This document shows positions 50,346-60,781 of a stretch of DNA of 64,000 nt, piece by piece. Source of the DNA: Natrinema salaciae (GTDB lineage: Archaea > Halobacteriota > Halobacteria > Halobacteriales > Natrialbaceae); contig NZ_FOFD01000010.1 in assembly GCF_900110865.1 (NCBI RefSeq), positions 1 to 64,000 of the forward strand, written 5' to 3'. The first letter of the stretch is position 1. The number at the start of each line of letters is the position of its first letter. Both the position numbers and the translations under genes were made by a program. A model generated the notes under the pieces. The model made no database searches. It was not told the DNA's origin and saw only the letters and a list, made by a program, of their open reading frames with translations.

Positions 50346-50596
50346 GCTCGGTCATCGAACACCCGCTCGTAACCGAGAAGGCGATGAACGACATGGACTT
50401 CGAGAACAAGCTCCAGTTCGTCGTCAACCCGGACGCGACCAAGCCGGAGATCCGCGACGAGATCGAGAAGCGGTTCGAGATCTCGGTCCGGAACATCAAC
50501 ACGCAGGTAACGATGAAGGGGAAAAAGAAAGCGATCGTCCGCCTGGACGAGGAGGACGACGCACAGGAAGTCGCTTCGCGAATCGGGGTGTTCTGA
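50342..50596 (+). CDS. rpl23: Ribosomal protein uL23
   Basis: The 84-residue product has VIEHPLVTEKAMNDMDFENK and VRNINTQVTMKGKKKAIVRL. uL23 sits at the tunnel exit and docks SRP and the translocon. It overlaps uL4 by 4 nt. Confidence 0.97.
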   Translation: MSSVIEHPLVTEKAMNDMDFENKLQFVVNPDATKPEIRDEIEKRFEISVRNINTQVTMKGKKKAIVRLDEEDDAQEVASRIGVF

Positions 50597-50598
50597 GA

Positions 50599-51321
50599 AT
50601 GGGACGACGCATTCAGGGACAACGACGCGGTCGCGGGAGCTCCACGTTCCGCGCCCCCTCCCACCGGTACAAGGCGAAGCTCGATCACAAGAACGAGGAA
50701 GACGACGATCTCGTCCGCGGGACGGTCGTGGACATCGAACACGACCCGGCCCGATCGGCGCCGATCGCCGCCGTCGAGTTCGAGGACGGCGATCAGCGAC
50801 TGATCCTCGCGCCCGAAGGCATCTCCGTCGGCGAGGAGCTGCAGGTCGGCGTGAGTGCCGAGATCAAGCCCGGTAACACGCTCCCCCTCGCGGAGATTCC
50901 CGAAGGGGTGCCGGTCTGTAACGTCGAGGCGAACCAGGGCGACGGCGGTCGATTCGCTCGCGCCTCGGGGACCAACGCGGACCTGATCACCCACGACCGC
51001 AACGCGGCGGTCATTCAGCTTCCCAGCGGCGAGGTCAAGCGCCTCGATCCGCAGTGTCGCGCCACCATCGGCGTCGTCGCCGGCGGCGGGCGCACGGAGA
51101 AGCCGATGGTCAAGGCCGGGAACAAGTATCACAAGATGAAAGCTCGGGGCACCAAGTGGCCCCGCGTCCGCGGTGTCGCGATGAACGCCGTCGACCACCC
51201 GTTCGGTGGCGGCGGCCGACAGCACCCCGGCAAACCCAAGTCCGTCTCGCGGGACGCCCCGCCGGGACGGAAGGTCGGTGACATCTCGTCCCGACGCACC
51301 GGTCGAGGTGGCAACAAATGA
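50599..51321 (+). CDS. rpl2: Ribosomal protein uL2
   Basis: The 240-residue product opens [20 protein letters not shown] and carries the conserved [20 protein letters not shown] loop near 190-210. That loop is important for peptidyl transferase activity. Here it reads [13 protein letters not shown], slightly different from the frequent AMNPVDHPHGGG form; haloarchaeal variants are known. Overlaps uS19 by 4 nt. Confidence 0.97.
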   Translation: MGRRIQGQRRGRGSSTFRAPSHRYKAKLDHKNEEDDDLVRGTVVDIEHDPARSAPIAAVEFEDGDQRLILAPEGISVGEELQVGVSAEIKPGNTLPLAEIPEGVPVCNVEANQGDGGRFARASGTNADLITHDRNAAVIQLPSGEVKRLDPQCRATIGVVAGGGRTEKPMVKAGNKYHKMKARGTKWPRVRGVAMNAVDHPFGGGGRQHPGKPKSVSRDAPPGRKVGDISSRRTGRGGNK

Positions 51322-51740
51322 GTCAGGAGTACCGAACCGGCCGCGAAGGTGAGTTCACCTACCGCGGCTACACGCTCGAGGAGCTGCAGGAGATGGAGCT
51401 CGACGAGGTTGTGGAACTGCTACCCGCTCGACAGCGGCGAAGTATCGAACGCGGCCTCTCCGTCGAGAAGGAGAAGCTTCGCGAGGAGGCCAGCGAGAAG
51501 GGCGAAGAGGAGACGGCGAACGACCCGATCCGGACGCACCTGCGGGATATGCCGATCCTGCCCGAGTTCGTCGGACTGACCTTCGAGGTCTACAACGGAC
51601 AGTCGTTCGAGCGCGTCCGCGTCGAACCCGAAATGATCGGCCACTATCTCGGCGAGTTCCAGCTAACGCGGACCTCCGTCGAGCACGGACAGGCCGGTAT
51701 CGGCGCGACCCGATCGTCGAAGTTCGTCCCACTGAAGTGA
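51318..51740 (+). CDS. rps19: Ribosomal protein uS19
   Basis: The 140-residue archaeal uS19 has [20 protein letters not shown], a long middle helix, and the conserved [20 protein letters not shown] and [10 protein letters not shown] end. It lies in the small-subunit head near the A-site finger. Confidence 0.97.
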   Translation: MSQEYRTGREGEFTYRGYTLEELQEMELDEVVELLPARQRRSIERGLSVEKEKLREEASEKGEEETANDPIRTHLRDMPILPEFVGLTFEVYNGQSFERVRVEPEMIGHYLGEFQLTRTSVEHGQAGIGATRSSKFVPLK

Positions 51741-51747
51741 TCCACGT

Positions 51748-52227
51748 ATGGGAATCAACTACTCAGTCGACGCCGACCCCGACGCCACGGCGAAAGCCAT
51801 GCTTCGGGAGCGTCATATGAGCAACAAGCACAGCAAGGAGGTCGCACGCGAGATCAAGGGTCGAACCGTCGGCGAGGCCCGGGCGTATCTCCAGGACGTG
51901 ATCGACGAGGTACAGTCGGTGCCGTTCAAGTCCCACAACACCGGTGCCGGACATCGATCCGACATCGACGGCTGGGACGCCGGCAAGTACCCGGAGAAGG
52001 TCTCCAAGGAGTTTCTCGACCTGCTCGAGAACGTCGAGGCCAACGCGGATCACCAGGGCTTCGACGGCGAGTCGATGGAGATCGTCCACGTCGCCGCCCA
52101 CAAGGTCGGCGAGTCCGTCGGTCGCAAGCCCCGCGCGATGGGACGTGCGTCCTCGTGGAACACGCCGCAGGTCGACGTCGAGATCGTCGTCGAAGAAGTC
52201 GACGAAACAGCGGAGGACGATAGCTAA
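51748..52227 (+). CDS. rpl22: Ribosomal protein uL22
   Basis: The 159-residue product opens with [20 protein letters not shown] and has the tunnel hairpin region [20 protein letters not shown]. It reaches into the exit tunnel with uL4. The 7-nt gap before it is one of the few in the cluster; its stop overlaps the uS3 start (TAATG). Confidence 0.97.
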   Translation: MGINYSVDADPDATAKAMLRERHMSNKHSKEVAREIKGRTVGEARAYLQDVIDEVQSVPFKSHNTGAGHRSDIDGWDAGKYPEKVSKEFLDLLENVEANADHQGFDGESMEIVHVAAHKVGESVGRKPRAMGRASSWNTPQVDVEIVVEEVDETAEDDS

Positions 52228-53195
52228 TGGCTGACGAACACCAATTCATCGAGAACGGCCTTCAGCGGTCCCAGATCGACGAGTTCTTCCAGGAAGAGCT
52301 CGGCCGCGCGGGCTACGGTGGTATGGACGTCGCCAAGACGCCGATGGGAACCCAGATCGTCCTCAAGGCCGAGAAGCCCGGGATGGTCATCGGCAAAGGC
52401 GGCGAGAACATCCGAAAGGTCACGACGGCCCTCGAGGAGAAGTTCAACCTCGAGGACCCTCAGATCGACGTACAAGAGGTCGAGGAACCCGACCTCAACG
52501 CGCGCATCGTCGCGGACCGACTGGCCAACGCGCTCGAGCGCGGCTGGTACTTCCGGAAAGCCGGTCACACGACGATCGACCGGATCATGGAAGCCGGCGC
52601 GCTCGGTGCGGAGATCGTCCTCTCGGGGAAGGTCACCGGCGCGCGTTCGCGCGTCGAGAAGTTCAACCGCGGCTACATCAAGCACAACGGCGAGCCCGCC
52701 GAGGAGGTCGTCGACCACGGGCAAGGCGTCGCGGTCATGAAGCTCGGCACCATCGGTGTCGACGTCAAGATCATCCCGCCGGGTGCGGAGCTGCCCGACG
52801 ACTTCGCGGTCAACGAGGACATGGACCCGGAGGAGGTCGTTCCGGACGCCGTCGAAGTCAACGAGGAAGGCGGTGTCGCGGAACTCCTCGAGGGTGAACC
52901 GGAGGAGGCCGACGCCGCCGACAGCGGTGCCGAGGCCGCGGCCGACGAGGCCGTCGAGACCGAGGCCGAGGCCGACCTCGACGAGGACGTCGTCGAGGAG
53001 GTCATCGAGGAAGAGGTCGAGTCCGACGCCGACGAGGAGTTCGAAGAAGTCGAGGTCCCCGGCGGCGACGAGGACGTCGAGGAAGAACTCGAGGAGCTCG
53101 AGGACGACGTCGAAGCGGAAGCCGAGGAGCTCGTCGAGGAGATGGAAGCCGACGCGGACGACGCGGACGACGCGGACGAGGGAGGTGACGCCTGA
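52227..53195 (+). CDS. rps3: Ribosomal protein uS3 with long acidic tail
   Basis: The 322-residue product has the N-terminal KH domain with GxxG loop ([13 protein letters not shown], about 53-65) and the C-terminal domain to about 205. It then carries roughly 100 residues that are almost only Glu, Asp, Ala and Val. Such tails are common on haloarchaeal uS3 and are probably disordered. It lies at the mRNA entry. Overlaps uL22 and uL29 by 1 nt each. Confidence 0.97.
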   Translation: MADEHQFIENGLQRSQIDEFFQEELGRAGYGGMDVAKTPMGTQIVLKAEKPGMVIGKGGENIRKVTTALEEKFNLEDPQIDVQEVEEPDLNARIVADRLANALERGWYFRKAGHTTIDRIMEAGALGAEIVLSGKVTGARSRVEKFNRGYIKHNGEPAEEVVDHGQGVAVMKLGTIGVDVKIIPPGAELPDDFAVNEDMDPEEVVPDAVEVNEEGGVAELLEGEPEEADAADSGAEAAADEAVETEAEADLDEDVVEEVIEEEVESDADEEFEEVEVPGGDEDVEEELEELEDDVEAEAEELVEEMEADADDADDADEGGDA

Positions 53196-53419
53196 TGGCG
53201 ATCCTCCACGTCGAAGAGATCCGCGACATGACCCCTGCCGAACGGCAGGAAGAACTCGAGGAACTCGAGACGGAACTGCTGAACCAGAAGTCCGTCCTCG
53301 CCGCCGGTGGCGCCCCGGAGAATCCGGGCCGCATCGGCGAGCTGGGTCGTACCATCGCCCGGATCAAGACGATCCAGCGCGAGGAAGGCGACCTCGAGGA
53401 CGAAGCGGACGCCGAATAA
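53195..53419 (+). CDS. rpl29: Ribosomal protein uL29
   Basis: The 74-residue helical protein has [20 protein letters not shown], the core [20 protein letters not shown] and the closing [20 protein letters not shown]. It neighbours uL23 at the tunnel exit. Confidence 0.96.
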   Translation: MAILHVEEIRDMTPAERQEELEELETELLNQKSVLAAGGAPENPGRIGELGRTIARIKTIQREEGDLEDEADAE

Positions 53420-53433
53420 CGTATCCACACACA

Positions 53434-53898
53434 ATGGCACTGACACCCGAAACGCTGCCGCGACACGAACTCAACGGGCTCCCCGTGCGAGTCGTCGAGA
53501 GCGACGACGCCGCGCGTGTGGGGCTGGAAGGCCGCGTCGTCATCGAGACGACGAAGACCCTGTCGATCGAGATTCGTGACGACGGCGAGTCTCGGGTCGT
53601 GATGGTGCCGAAGTCGGGCTCGACGTTCGAGTTCGCGATCACAGATGACGCCGCCGGTCTCGAGAAGGGATCGGGGACTGCGTCCAAACTGGCCGACACT
53701 CAACCTGCTGCGGCGGAGCAATCCGCCACAGCGGACCGAGCCGGCGGCGACGCCGCCGGCTGTCGCGACGACGCCCCCTCGCGGGACCGCCGTCGCGCTG
53801 CCGGCGAGGATGTAGCCTACGTTACGGTCGATGGATCGCGGCTGCTCTCACGGCCCGCCCGACGCACGGAAACGAGTGGTGACTCACCATGGCAATAG
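53434..53898 (+). CDS. rnp1: Ribonuclease P protein component 1
   Basis: The 154-residue product has an Rpp29/Pop4 fold: LPRHELNGLPVRVVESDDAA, GLEGRVVIETTKTLSIEIRD, GSTFEFAITDDAAGLEK, and a final GEDVAYVTVDGSRLLSRPAR. It helps the RNase P RNA cut tRNA precursors. Between ADTQP and GEDVAYV lie about 35 residues coded by GC hairpins (53712-53760), longer and more Arg/Ala/Asp-rich than I expect for the family. Its end overlaps uS17 by 10 nt. Confidence 0.93.
   Translation: MALTPETLPRHELNGLPVRVVESDDAARVGLEGRVVIETTKTLSIEIRDDGESRVVMVPKSGSTFEFAITDDAAGLEKGSGTASKLADTQPAAAEQSATADRAGGDAAGCRDDAPSRDRRRAAGEDVAYVTVDGSRLLSRPARRTETSGDSPWQ
53712..53760. repeat. Paired hairpin element inside rnp1
   Basis: Stem 1 is GGCGGA-gcaa-TCCGCC (53712-53727). 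Stem 2 is the perfect 9-bp GCCGGCGGC-gac-GCCGCCGGC (53740-53760). The reading frame continues through both. The layout, two short-loop GC stems in tandem about 12 nt apart, is like that in pyrF. Confidence 0.7.
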
Positions 53899-54323
53899 GA
53901 CTAGACGTTGAAACCCCTCCGGAACCAGAGAACCCGGAGGAATACGACTACGAGAAGTGTCCGTTCTACGGCGAACTCTCCGTTCGAGGGCAGATCCTCG
54001 AGGGGACGGTCGTCTCGACGGACATGGACAAGACCGTAGTCGTCGAGCGAGAGTACGATGTGGCGGTCCCGAAGTACGACCGACACATGAAACGACGCTC
54101 GCGCATCCCGGCACACGTACCGGGCGTGCTCGAGCCGCTCTCGGTCGGTGACACGGTCAAGATCGCAGAGACCCGACCACTGTCGAAGACGAAATCGCAC
54201 GTGGTCGTCGAAGTAACCGAAGAAGCGACTGCGGCGGACCTCGCCGAGCTCACGAGTCAGGCCGAGCCTGAGCCGGAGCTCTCCGACGAGGACCTCGCCG
54301 CGGCCGACGAGGGTGATCAGTGA
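53889..54323 (+). CDS. rps17: Ribosomal protein uS17
   Basis: The 144-residue product has an OB fold: [60 protein letters not shown] and [17 protein letters not shown]. The C-terminal 35 residues are an acidic extension. Overlaps rnp1 by 10 nt. Confidence 0.97.
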   Translation: MAIGLDVETPPEPENPEEYDYEKCPFYGELSVRGQILEGTVVSTDMDKTVVVEREYDVAVPKYDRHMKRRSRIPAHVPGVLEPLSVGDTVKIAETRPLSKTKSHVVVEVTEEATAADLAELTSQAEPEPELSDEDLAAADEGDQ

Positions 54324-54721
54324 TGGAGGCGATGAAGGCCGACGTCACGCAGGGCCTCAAGAAAGGGTCTTTGGTCACGTGCGCCGACAACACCGGCGCG
54401 CGGGAGCTGAAGGTCATCAGCGTCGCGGGCTACCACGGCACCAAGAACCGCCAGCCGAAGGCGGGGATCGGTGACAAGGTGACCGTTTCGGTCACCAAGG
54501 GTACCCCGGAGATGCGCCGACAGGTCCTCGAGGCGGTCGTCGTTCGCCAGCGGAAGTCGATCCGCCGGCCGGACGGGACGCGTCTCAAGTTCGAGGACAA
54601 CGCGGCGGTCATCATCGACGAGAACGAGGAGCCCCGCGGCACCGAGATCAAGGGGCCGATCGCCCGCGAAGTCGCAGAGCGCTTCGGAGCAATCGCCAGC
54701 ACGGCGACGATGATCGTATAG
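54323..54721 (+). CDS. rpl14: Ribosomal protein uL14
   Basis: The 132-residue product has [19 protein letters not shown], the [20 protein letters not shown] strand and [23 protein letters not shown] 54323 (MEAMKAD) is the conserved start, overlapping the uS17 stop; GTG 54320 is less likely. It forms an intersubunit bridge. Confidence 0.96.
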   Translation: MEAMKADVTQGLKKGSLVTCADNTGARELKVISVAGYHGTKNRQPKAGIGDKVTVSVTKGTPEMRRQVLEAVVVRQRKSIRRPDGTRLKFEDNAAVIIDENEEPRGTEIKGPIAREVAERFGAIASTATMIV

Positions 54722-54723
54722 AT

Positions 54724-55080
54724 ATGACCAAGCAACCACACAAACAGCGAACCCAGACGGAACGCGCGCCGCTGCACAAGCGACAGAAGCAGCTGCACGC
54801 GACGCTGTCCGACGAGCTCCGCGAGGAGTACGACACCCGTCGAACCCGCGTCAACGCGGGCGACACGGTCGAGGTCATGCGTGGCGACCACGCCGGCGAC
54901 GAAGGCGAGGTCCTGCGCGCGATTCTCGAGGATGGAACCATCCACGTCGAGGACGTGACCGTCGAGACGGCCGACGGCGAGGAAGTGCCACGGCCGCTCG
55001 ACCCGTCGAACGTCCGCATCACGGCGCTCGACCTCGAGGACGAGCGTCGCGAGGCGCGTCTCGAAGGTGATAGCGAATGA
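54724..55080 (+). CDS. rpl24: Ribosomal protein uL24
   Basis: The 118-residue product has the KOW motif [20 protein letters not shown] and the N-terminal [20 protein letters not shown] typical of archaeal/eukaryal uL24. Assembly initiator of the large subunit. Overlaps eS4 by 4 nt. Confidence 0.97.
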   Translation: MTKQPHKQRTQTERAPLHKRQKQLHATLSDELREEYDTRRTRVNAGDTVEVMRGDHAGDEGEVLRAILEDGTIHVEDVTVETADGEEVPRPLDPSNVRITALDLEDERREARLEGDSE

Positions 55081-55811
55081 CGAAACACCAGAAACGACTA
55101 TCGGTACCGAAGTCCTGGCCGGTCGAGCGAAAGACCGAGACCTTCACGGTCAAGGCCGACGCCGGTCCCCACGGTGAAGACGGCGTGCCGCTCGTCGTCC
55201 TCCTGCGGGACGTGCTCGGCTACGTGGACTCGCGGAAGGAAGCACGGTACGCCCTCTCGGAGGACGCGATCCTCATCAACGGGGACCCCATCAACGACGA
55301 ACAGCGCCCGATCGGCATGTTCGACATCGTGGCGTTCCCCGCTCGAGCGGAGTACTATCGCGTCTTCCCCGACGAGGGCGGTCGGCTCGCGCTGACCGAG
55401 ATCGACGAGGAATCGGCCCAGAGCCGCCTCGGCAAGATCGTGAACAAGCAGCAGGTGACGGGTGGCGATACCCAGTTGACGCTGCACGACGGCACGAACG
55501 TCATCGTCGACAACGACGAGTACACGCCGAAAGACTCGATCGTCGTCGACAACGAGGACAAGTCCGTCGTCGCGCACTTCCCCTACGAGGAAGGCGCACT
55601 CGTGACCGCCGTCCGTGGCAACCACGGCGGAAAGGTCGGCGAGATCGACGCGATCGACGTCACGCCGGGCAGCGGCTCGAACAGCGTCGGCGTCTCCACG
55701 GACGACGACGGCTTCGAGACCGTCGAAGAGTACGTCGTCGTCATCGACGAGAACTTCACGAGCGACGCGGAAGCGTCGGAAACCGCGAGCGGAGGTGCGG
55801 ACGATGAGTGA
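55077..55811 (+). CDS. rps4e: Ribosomal protein eS4
   Basis: The 244-residue product starts [20 protein letters not shown], has an S4-type RNA-binding part ([20 protein letters not shown]) and a KOW segment ([20 protein letters not shown]). Archaeal/eukaryal specific. An acidic tail follows. Overlaps uL5 by 8 nt. Confidence 0.97.
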   Translation: MTKHQKRLSVPKSWPVERKTETFTVKADAGPHGEDGVPLVVLLRDVLGYVDSRKEARYALSEDAILINGDPINDEQRPIGMFDIVAFPARAEYYRVFPDEGGRLALTEIDEESAQSRLGKIVNKQQVTGGDTQLTLHDGTNVIVDNDEYTPKDSIVVDNEDKSVVAHFPYEEGALVTAVRGNHGGKVGEIDAIDVTPGSGSNSVGVSTDDDGFETVEEYVVVIDENFTSDAEASETASGGADDE

Positions 55812-56343
55812 AGCTGACGCTGGCGACTTCCACGAGATGCGCGAACCGCGTGTCGAGAAAGTCGTCGTCCACATGGGCGTCGGCCAGGGCGGTCGCGAAC
55901 TCGGCAAGGCCGAGGACATCATCGAGGAGGTCACCGGGCAGGAAAGCGTCCGGACCCAGGCGAAGAAGACCGAACCCGACTTCGGGATTCGTCAGGGCGA
56001 TCCGATCGGCGCGAAGGTCACCCTCCGCGACGACGACGCCTACGCGTTCCTCGAGAAGTCGCTGCCGCTGACGGAAATTTCGCCGGCGCAGTTCGACGAC
56101 ACGGGGAACTTCAGCTTCGGTGTCGAGGAACACACCGACTTCCCAAGCCAGGAGTACGACCCGAACGTCGGGATCTACGGGCTGGACGTCACCGTCAACC
56201 TGGTGCGTCCGGGCTACCGCATCGCCAAGCGCGACAAGGCAACCCGATCGATCCCGTCGAAGCACCGACTGACCCCCGAGGACGCAGTCGCGTTCATCGA
56301 GGCCAACTTCGACGTGAGCGTGGAGGGCACGGACGATGAGTGA
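55804..56343 (+). CDS. rpl5: Ribosomal protein uL5
   Basis: The 179-residue product has [24 protein letters not shown]-like [20 protein letters not shown] and the [20 protein letters not shown] strand. It binds 5S rRNA with uL18. ATG 55804 is the conserved start inside the eS4 end. Confidence 0.97.
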   Translation: MSEADAGDFHEMREPRVEKVVVHMGVGQGGRELGKAEDIIEEVTGQESVRTQAKKTEPDFGIRQGDPIGAKVTLRDDDAYAFLEKSLPLTEISPAQFDDTGNFSFGVEEHTDFPSQEYDPNVGIYGLDVTVNLVRPGYRIAKRDKATRSIPSKHRLTPEDAVAFIEANFDVSVEGTDDE

Positions 56344-56521
56344 AAGCGAAACAGAAGAAAACGACCACACGGGCGAGCACGCAGCGAAGCGAACGGGGCA
56401 GGTCGAGTCCTGCCAGCGCTGTGGCCGCGAGCAGGGACTTGTCGGGAAGTACGACATCAATCTCTGCCGGCAGTGCTTCCGCGAGATCGCCCGCGACATG
56501 GGATTCAAGAAGTACCGATAA
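56336..56521 (+). CDS. rps14: Ribosomal protein uS14 (zinc-binding)
   Basis: The 61-residue product carries the zinc ribbon CQRCGREQG...[10 protein letters not shown] with both Cys pairs intact and ends MGFKKYR. Overlaps uL5 by 8 nt. Confidence 0.97.
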   Translation: MSESETEENDHTGEHAAKRTGQVESCQRCGREQGLVGKYDINLCRQCFREIARDMGFKKYR

Positions 56522-56522
56522 T

Positions 56523-56915
56523 ATGACCGGAAACGATCCACTCAGCAACGCGCTCTCGGGACTCGATAACGCCGAGAGTGTGGGTCATCTCACCCACGAG
56601 GTAACGCCCGCCTCGAACGAGATCGGCAGCGTGCTCGAGGTCTTCTACGACCGCGGGTACATCGACGGCTTCGAGTACGTCGACGACGGCAAAGCCGGTC
56701 AGTTCGAGGTCGAATTGAAAGGAGCGATCAACGAGTGCGGCCCCATCAAGCCCCGCTACGCCGTTGGTGCCGAGGACTTCGAGAAGTGGGAGAAGCGCTA
56801 TCTCCCGGCTCGAGACTTCGGTGCGCTCGTCGTCACGACGAGCAGTGGCATCATGAGCCACTACGAGGCGCGCGAGCAGGGTATTGGGGGTCAGGTGATC
56901 GCATACGTCTACTAA
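56523..56915 (+). CDS. rps8: Ribosomal protein uS8
   Basis: The 130-residue product has [40 protein letters not shown] and the conserved [20 protein letters not shown]. It binds the central domain of 16S rRNA. Confidence 0.97.
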   Translation: MTGNDPLSNALSGLDNAESVGHLTHEVTPASNEIGSVLEVFYDRGYIDGFEYVDDGKAGQFEVELKGAINECGPIKPRYAVGAEDFEKWEKRYLPARDFGALVVTTSSGIMSHYEAREQGIGGQVIAYVY

Positions 56916-56917
56916 TC

Positions 56918-57451
56918 ATGCGAGTCGAACTGGAAATCCCCGAGAACGTAACCGTCGAGGTCGACCGTTTCGATGTGACCGTCGAGGGCCCGGAAGGCAG
57001 CGTTACGCGCCGCCTCTGGTACCCCGACGTGACCGTCGAGACCGACGACGACCAGGTGGTAATCGAGAGCGGTGCCGAGGACGCGAAGACGAATTCGACC
57101 GTCGGCACCTTCGAGAGCCACATCACCAACGCCATCCACGGCGTGACCGAGGGCTGGGAGTACGAGATGGAAGTCTTCTACTCTCACTTCCCGATGCAGG
57201 TCCGCGTGGAGGGCGACGAGGTCGTCATCGAGAACTTCCTCGGCGAAAAGGCACCGCGACGAACGACTATCCACGGTGAGACCGACGTGACCGTCGACGA
57301 CGAGCAGCTCGTCCTCTCCGGTCCCAGCAAGGAAGACGTCGGACAGACGGCCGCCGACATCGAGCAGCTGACGAAGGTCCGCGGCAAAGACACCCGTATC
57401 TTCCAGGACGGGGTCTACATCACCAACAAACCCGCCAAAGGAGGTGCCTGA
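56918..57451 (+). CDS. rpl6: Ribosomal protein uL6
   Basis: The 177-residue product has two similar alpha/beta domains: IPENVTVEVDRFDVTVEGPE and VRVEGDEVVIENFLGEKAPR, ending with KDTRIFQDGVYITNKP. ATG 56918 is fixed by MRVELEIPENV. Confidence 0.97.
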   Translation: MRVELEIPENVTVEVDRFDVTVEGPEGSVTRRLWYPDVTVETDDDQVVIESGAEDAKTNSTVGTFESHITNAIHGVTEGWEYEMEVFYSHFPMQVRVEGDEVVIENFLGEKAPRRTTIHGETDVTVDDEQLVLSGPSKEDVGQTAADIEQLTKVRGKDTRIFQDGVYITNKPAKGGA

Positions 57452-57454
57452 TAG

Positions 57455-58177
57455 ATGGCAGACGATCAATCGGACGAACCCCAGGAACTCGAGGACATCA
57501 GCGGCGTCGGCGCGAGCAAGGCAGACGCGCTCCGTGACGCCGGCTTCGAGTCCATCCAGGACGTCAAAGAGGCCGATCAGGACGACCTCGCGGAGGCGGA
57601 TGGCGTCGGGAACGCGCTCGCCGCCCGAATCAAGGCCGACGTCGGTGACCTCGAGGTCACCGAGGAGACCGAGGCCGAGATCGAAGACGAAGGCGTCGAG
57701 GAGGAAGCGGAACCCGACGAAGACGTCGAGACGGAACTGCAGCCCCGCGGGCTGACCGAGAAGACGCCCGAGCTCTCCGAGAACGAGGAGCGACTCCTCA
57801 ACCGCCGGCAGAGCGACGGGAAGCCGCAGTTCAACCGACAGGACTACCACAAGAAAAAGCGGACGCCGGAGTCGTGGCGTCGACCCCGCGGCCAGCTGTC
57901 CAAGCAGCGCCGCGGCGTCAAGGGCAAGGGCCCGAAAGTCCAGGCCGGCTACCGCACGCCGAAAGCCGTCCGCGGCAAACACCCCAGCGGCTTCGAGGAA
58001 GTCTACGTCGAGAACGCGGACGACCTCGAGGGCGTCGACGGCTCCCGTGAGGCGGTTCGGATCTCTTCCTCGGTTGGCGCGCGCAAGCGCGAACGGATCG
58101 AGGAACTCGCCGAAGAGCAGGACGTCCGCGTCCTGAATCCGACCTACGAGGAAGTCGAGGTGGAATCAAATGACTGA
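57455..58177 (+). CDS. rpl32e: Ribosomal protein eL32 with N-terminal helix-hairpin-helix domain
   Basis: The 240-residue product is about twice the size of the eL32 core. The N-terminal 50 residues form a helix-hairpin-helix ([40 protein letters not shown]) joined by an acidic linker to the eL32 domain ([40 protein letters not shown]). The extra domain is known in haloarchaeal eL32 and may bind nucleic acid. Overlaps eL19 by 8 nt. Confidence 0.96.
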   Translation: MADDQSDEPQELEDISGVGASKADALRDAGFESIQDVKEADQDDLAEADGVGNALAARIKADVGDLEVTEETEAEIEDEGVEEEAEPDEDVETELQPRGLTEKTPELSENEERLLNRRQSDGKPQFNRQDYHKKKRTPESWRRPRGQLSKQRRGVKGKGPKVQAGYRTPKAVRGKHPSGFEEVYVENADDLEGVDGSREAVRISSSVGARKRERIEELAEEQDVRVLNPTYEEVEVESND

Positions 58178-58619
58178 TCTCTCAGCACAGAAGCGACTGG
58201 CTGCCGACGTCCTCGACGTCGGGCAGAACCGCATCTGGCTCGATCCCGATGCCCAGGGCGACATCGCCGAAGCGATCACGCGCGACGAGATCCGCGAACT
58301 CGTCGACGAGGGTCGCATTCAGGCCGACGAACCCTCGGGCAACTCCCGGGGTCGCGCCCGCGAACGGAACGCGAAGCGCGCCTACGGCCACCAGAACGGG
58401 CAGGGCAAGCGACGCGGCAAGAAGGGCGCACGCCAGAACGAGAAAGACGAATGGCAGAACAAGATTCGCGCACAGCGCCGAAAGCTGCGCGAACTCCGCG
58501 ACAAGGGCGAACTGACGCCCACGCAGTACCGCCAGCTCTACAAGAAGGCCGGCGGCGGGGAGTTCCGTAGCGTTCGGTACCTGTTGAACTACATCGACGA
58601 AAACTACGGTGACCAATAA
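58170..58619 (+). CDS. rpl19e: Ribosomal protein eL19
   Basis: The 149-residue product has [40 protein letters not shown] and the long basic helix [20 protein letters not shown]. Its arm crosses to the small subunit. Overlaps uL18 by 1 nt. Confidence 0.97.
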   Translation: MTDLSAQKRLAADVLDVGQNRIWLDPDAQGDIAEAITRDEIRELVDEGRIQADEPSGNSRGRARERNAKRAYGHQNGQGKRRGKKGARQNEKDEWQNKIRAQRRKLRELRDKGELTPTQYRQLYKKAGGGEFRSVRYLLNYIDENYGDQ

Positions 58620-59167
58620 TGGCGACAGGACCACGATACAAAGTGCCGATGCGGCGTCGCCGTGAGGTCCGGACGGACTACCACCAGAGGTTGCGCCTGC
58701 TGAAATCGGGGAAGCCCCGCCTCGTTGCTCGCAAGAGCAACAAGCACACTACGGCGCAGCTGATCACTCCCGGACCTCAGGGAGACGAGACGCTCGCGAG
58801 CGCACACTCGAGCGATCTGGAGGAGTACGGCTGGGAAGCACCCACGAGCAACATCTCCGCGGCGTACCTGACCGGCCTGCTGGCCGGCAAACGAGCCGTC
58901 GACGCCGGTCTCGAGGAAGCGGTCCTCGACATCGGTCTCAACACGGCGACGCCCGGGAACAAGGTGTTCGCGGTACAGGAGGGCGCGATCGACGCCGGCC
59001 TCGAGATCCCGCACAACGACAGCGTGCTCGCGGACTGGTCGCGAACGCGCGGCGAGCACATCGCCGAGTACGCGGAACAGCTCGACGAGCCGCTGTACAG
59101 CGGTGACTTCGACGCGACCGACCTCCCCGAACACTTCGACGAGGTACGAGAGGCGATTCTCGAATGA
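58619..59167 (+). CDS. rpl18: Ribosomal protein uL18
   Basis: The 182-residue product starts [20 protein letters not shown] and has [20 protein letters not shown] and [20 protein letters not shown]. Binds 5S rRNA with uL5. Overlaps uS5 by 4 nt. Confidence 0.97.
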   Translation: MATGPRYKVPMRRRREVRTDYHQRLRLLKSGKPRLVARKSNKHTTAQLITPGPQGDETLASAHSSDLEEYGWEAPTSNISAAYLTGLLAGKRAVDAGLEEAVLDIGLNTATPGNKVFAVQEGAIDAGLEIPHNDSVLADWSRTRGEHIAEYAEQLDEPLYSGDFDATDLPEHFDEVREAILE

Positions 59168-59820
59168 GTGGAAACAACTACAACGACAGCGGATGGGAAC
59201 CCGTCACCCGTCTCGGCCGGATGGTCCAGGAGGGCGAAATCGAGGACATGGAGACCGCCCTCAACTCGGGCCTCCCGCTGAAGGAACCCGAACTCGTCGA
59301 CCAGCTCCTTCCCGGACTGGAAGACGAAGTGCTGGACATCAACATGGTCCAGCGGATGACCGACTCCGGACGGCGCGTGAAGTTCCGGTGCGTCGTCGCC
59401 GTCGGCAACCGCGACGGCTTCATCGGCTACGCCGAAGGTCGAGACGATCAGGTCGGGTCCGCCATCCAGAAGGCGATCGGTATCGCGAAGCTGAACATGA
59501 TTCAGGTGCCCCGCGGCTCGGGCTCCTGGGAGGACCGCTCGGATCGGCCACACTCGCTGACCCGACGGACGACCGGCAAGGCCGGCTCCGTCGAGGTCGA
59601 GATCATCCCCGCCCCCGAAGGGCTGGGACTGGCCGCCAGCGACACCGTCCGCCACGTTCTCGAACTGGCGGGCATCGAGAACGCCTGGACCAAGAGCCAC
59701 GGCAACACCCGAACCACGGTCAACCTCGCGAAAGCGACGTACAACGCGCTCGAGAACGCGTCTCAGTCGCGCCACCCACAGCGACGACCCAACCGAGAGG
59801 AAGCTGAGGTGAGCGAGTGA
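59164..59820 (+). CDS. rps5: Ribosomal protein uS5
   Basis: The 218-residue product has the RNA-binding part [20 protein letters not shown] and the C-terminal fold [20 protein letters not shown] with [20 protein letters not shown]. It helps keep decoding accurate. Confidence 0.97.
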   Translation: MSGNNYNDSGWEPVTRLGRMVQEGEIEDMETALNSGLPLKEPELVDQLLPGLEDEVLDINMVQRMTDSGRRVKFRCVVAVGNRDGFIGYAEGRDDQVGSAIQKAIGIAKLNMIQVPRGSGSWEDRSDRPHSLTRRTTGKAGSVEVEIIPAPEGLGLAASDTVRHVLELAGIENAWTKSHGNTRTTVNLAKATYNALENASQSRHPQRRPNREEAEVSE

Positions 59821-60287
59821 TGAAGGCGATCGTTCAGGTTCGCGGCGAAGTGAACCGACAGGAAGACGTCGAAGACACGCTGTCGATGCTCAACATCCAC
59901 AGCGTCAACCACTGCGCGCTCGTCCCCGAGACCGACGCGTACGAGGGGATGATCGCCAAGGTCAACGATTACGTTGCCCACGGCGAACCCGACGCTGCGG
60001 TACTGGAGACGCTGCTCGCGAAGCGAGCCGAGCCCCTCGAGGGCGACCAGTCGGACGTCGACGAGGAGTGGCTCGCCGACAACACGGCGTACGACGGCTT
60101 CGGCGAACTGGCCGAGGCGCTCCTGGCGGAGGAGACGACGCTTCGTGACGAGGGACTGTCACCGACACTTCGACTCCACCCACCTCGGGGGGGTCACGCC
60201 GGTATCAAAAAACCGACCGTCGAGGGCGGCCAACTCGGAAAGCATACAACGGGGGAGATTAACGACCTCCTAGAATCGATGCGATAA
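59820..60287 (+). CDS. rpl30: Ribosomal protein uL30
   Basis: The 155-residue archaeal uL30 has [20 protein letters not shown] and [20 protein letters not shown], with an extension ending in [23 protein letters not shown] 59820 overlaps the uS5 stop (TGATG); GTG 59817 is an alternative. Confidence 0.96.
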   Translation: MKAIVQVRGEVNRQEDVEDTLSMLNIHSVNHCALVPETDAYEGMIAKVNDYVAHGEPDAAVLETLLAKRAEPLEGDQSDVDEEWLADNTAYDGFGELAEALLAEETTLRDEGLSPTLRLHPPRGGHAGIKKPTVEGGQLGKHTTGEINDLLESMR

Positions 60288-60289
60288 CC

Positions 60290-60778
60290 ATGACGAGCAA
60301 AAAACGACGCCAGCGCGGATCGCGGACCCACAGCGGCGGTTCTCACAAGAATCGACGCGGTGCAGGCCACCGTGGTGGCCGCGGCCGCGCCGGGCGAAGC
60401 AAACACGAGTTCCACAACTACGAACCGAAGGGTAAACACGGCTTCAAGCGACCCCACGACATCCGCGAGGACGTCGCGGAGATCGACGTCCAGAAGCTAG
60501 ACGAGGACGCGATCCTCTACGCCGCAGAGGACCTCGCCGAGGAGACCGACGGCGGCTACGAACTCGACGCACGCGACATCGTCGAGGACGGCCACGAGGT
60601 CGACGTCGTCAAGGTCCTCGGATCGGGACAGGTCCGCAACCAGCTGACGGTGACGGCGGACGCGTTCTCCGACGCCGCTCGCGAGAAACTCGAGGCTGCC
60701 GGCGGCGAGGCAGTCGTCTCGGAGCGCGGGCAGGAGGACGACGACGCTGAAGCCGACGCCGAACAGGACGAGGAATAA
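60290..60778 (+). CDS. rpl15: Ribosomal protein uL15
   Basis: The 162-residue product has the Gly/Arg-rich opening [20 protein letters not shown] and [20 protein letters not shown], then YVLGSGQ-type [20 protein letters not shown]. Ends in an acidic tail. Last ribosomal gene, 3 nt before secY. Confidence 0.97.
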   Translation: MTSKKRRQRGSRTHSGGSHKNRRGAGHRGGRGRAGRSKHEFHNYEPKGKHGFKRPHDIREDVAEIDVQKLDEDAILYAAEDLAEETDGGYELDARDIVEDGHEVDVVKVLGSGQVRNQLTVTADAFSDAAREKLEAAGGEAVVSERGQEDDDAEADAEQDEE

Positions 60779-60781
60779 CAT

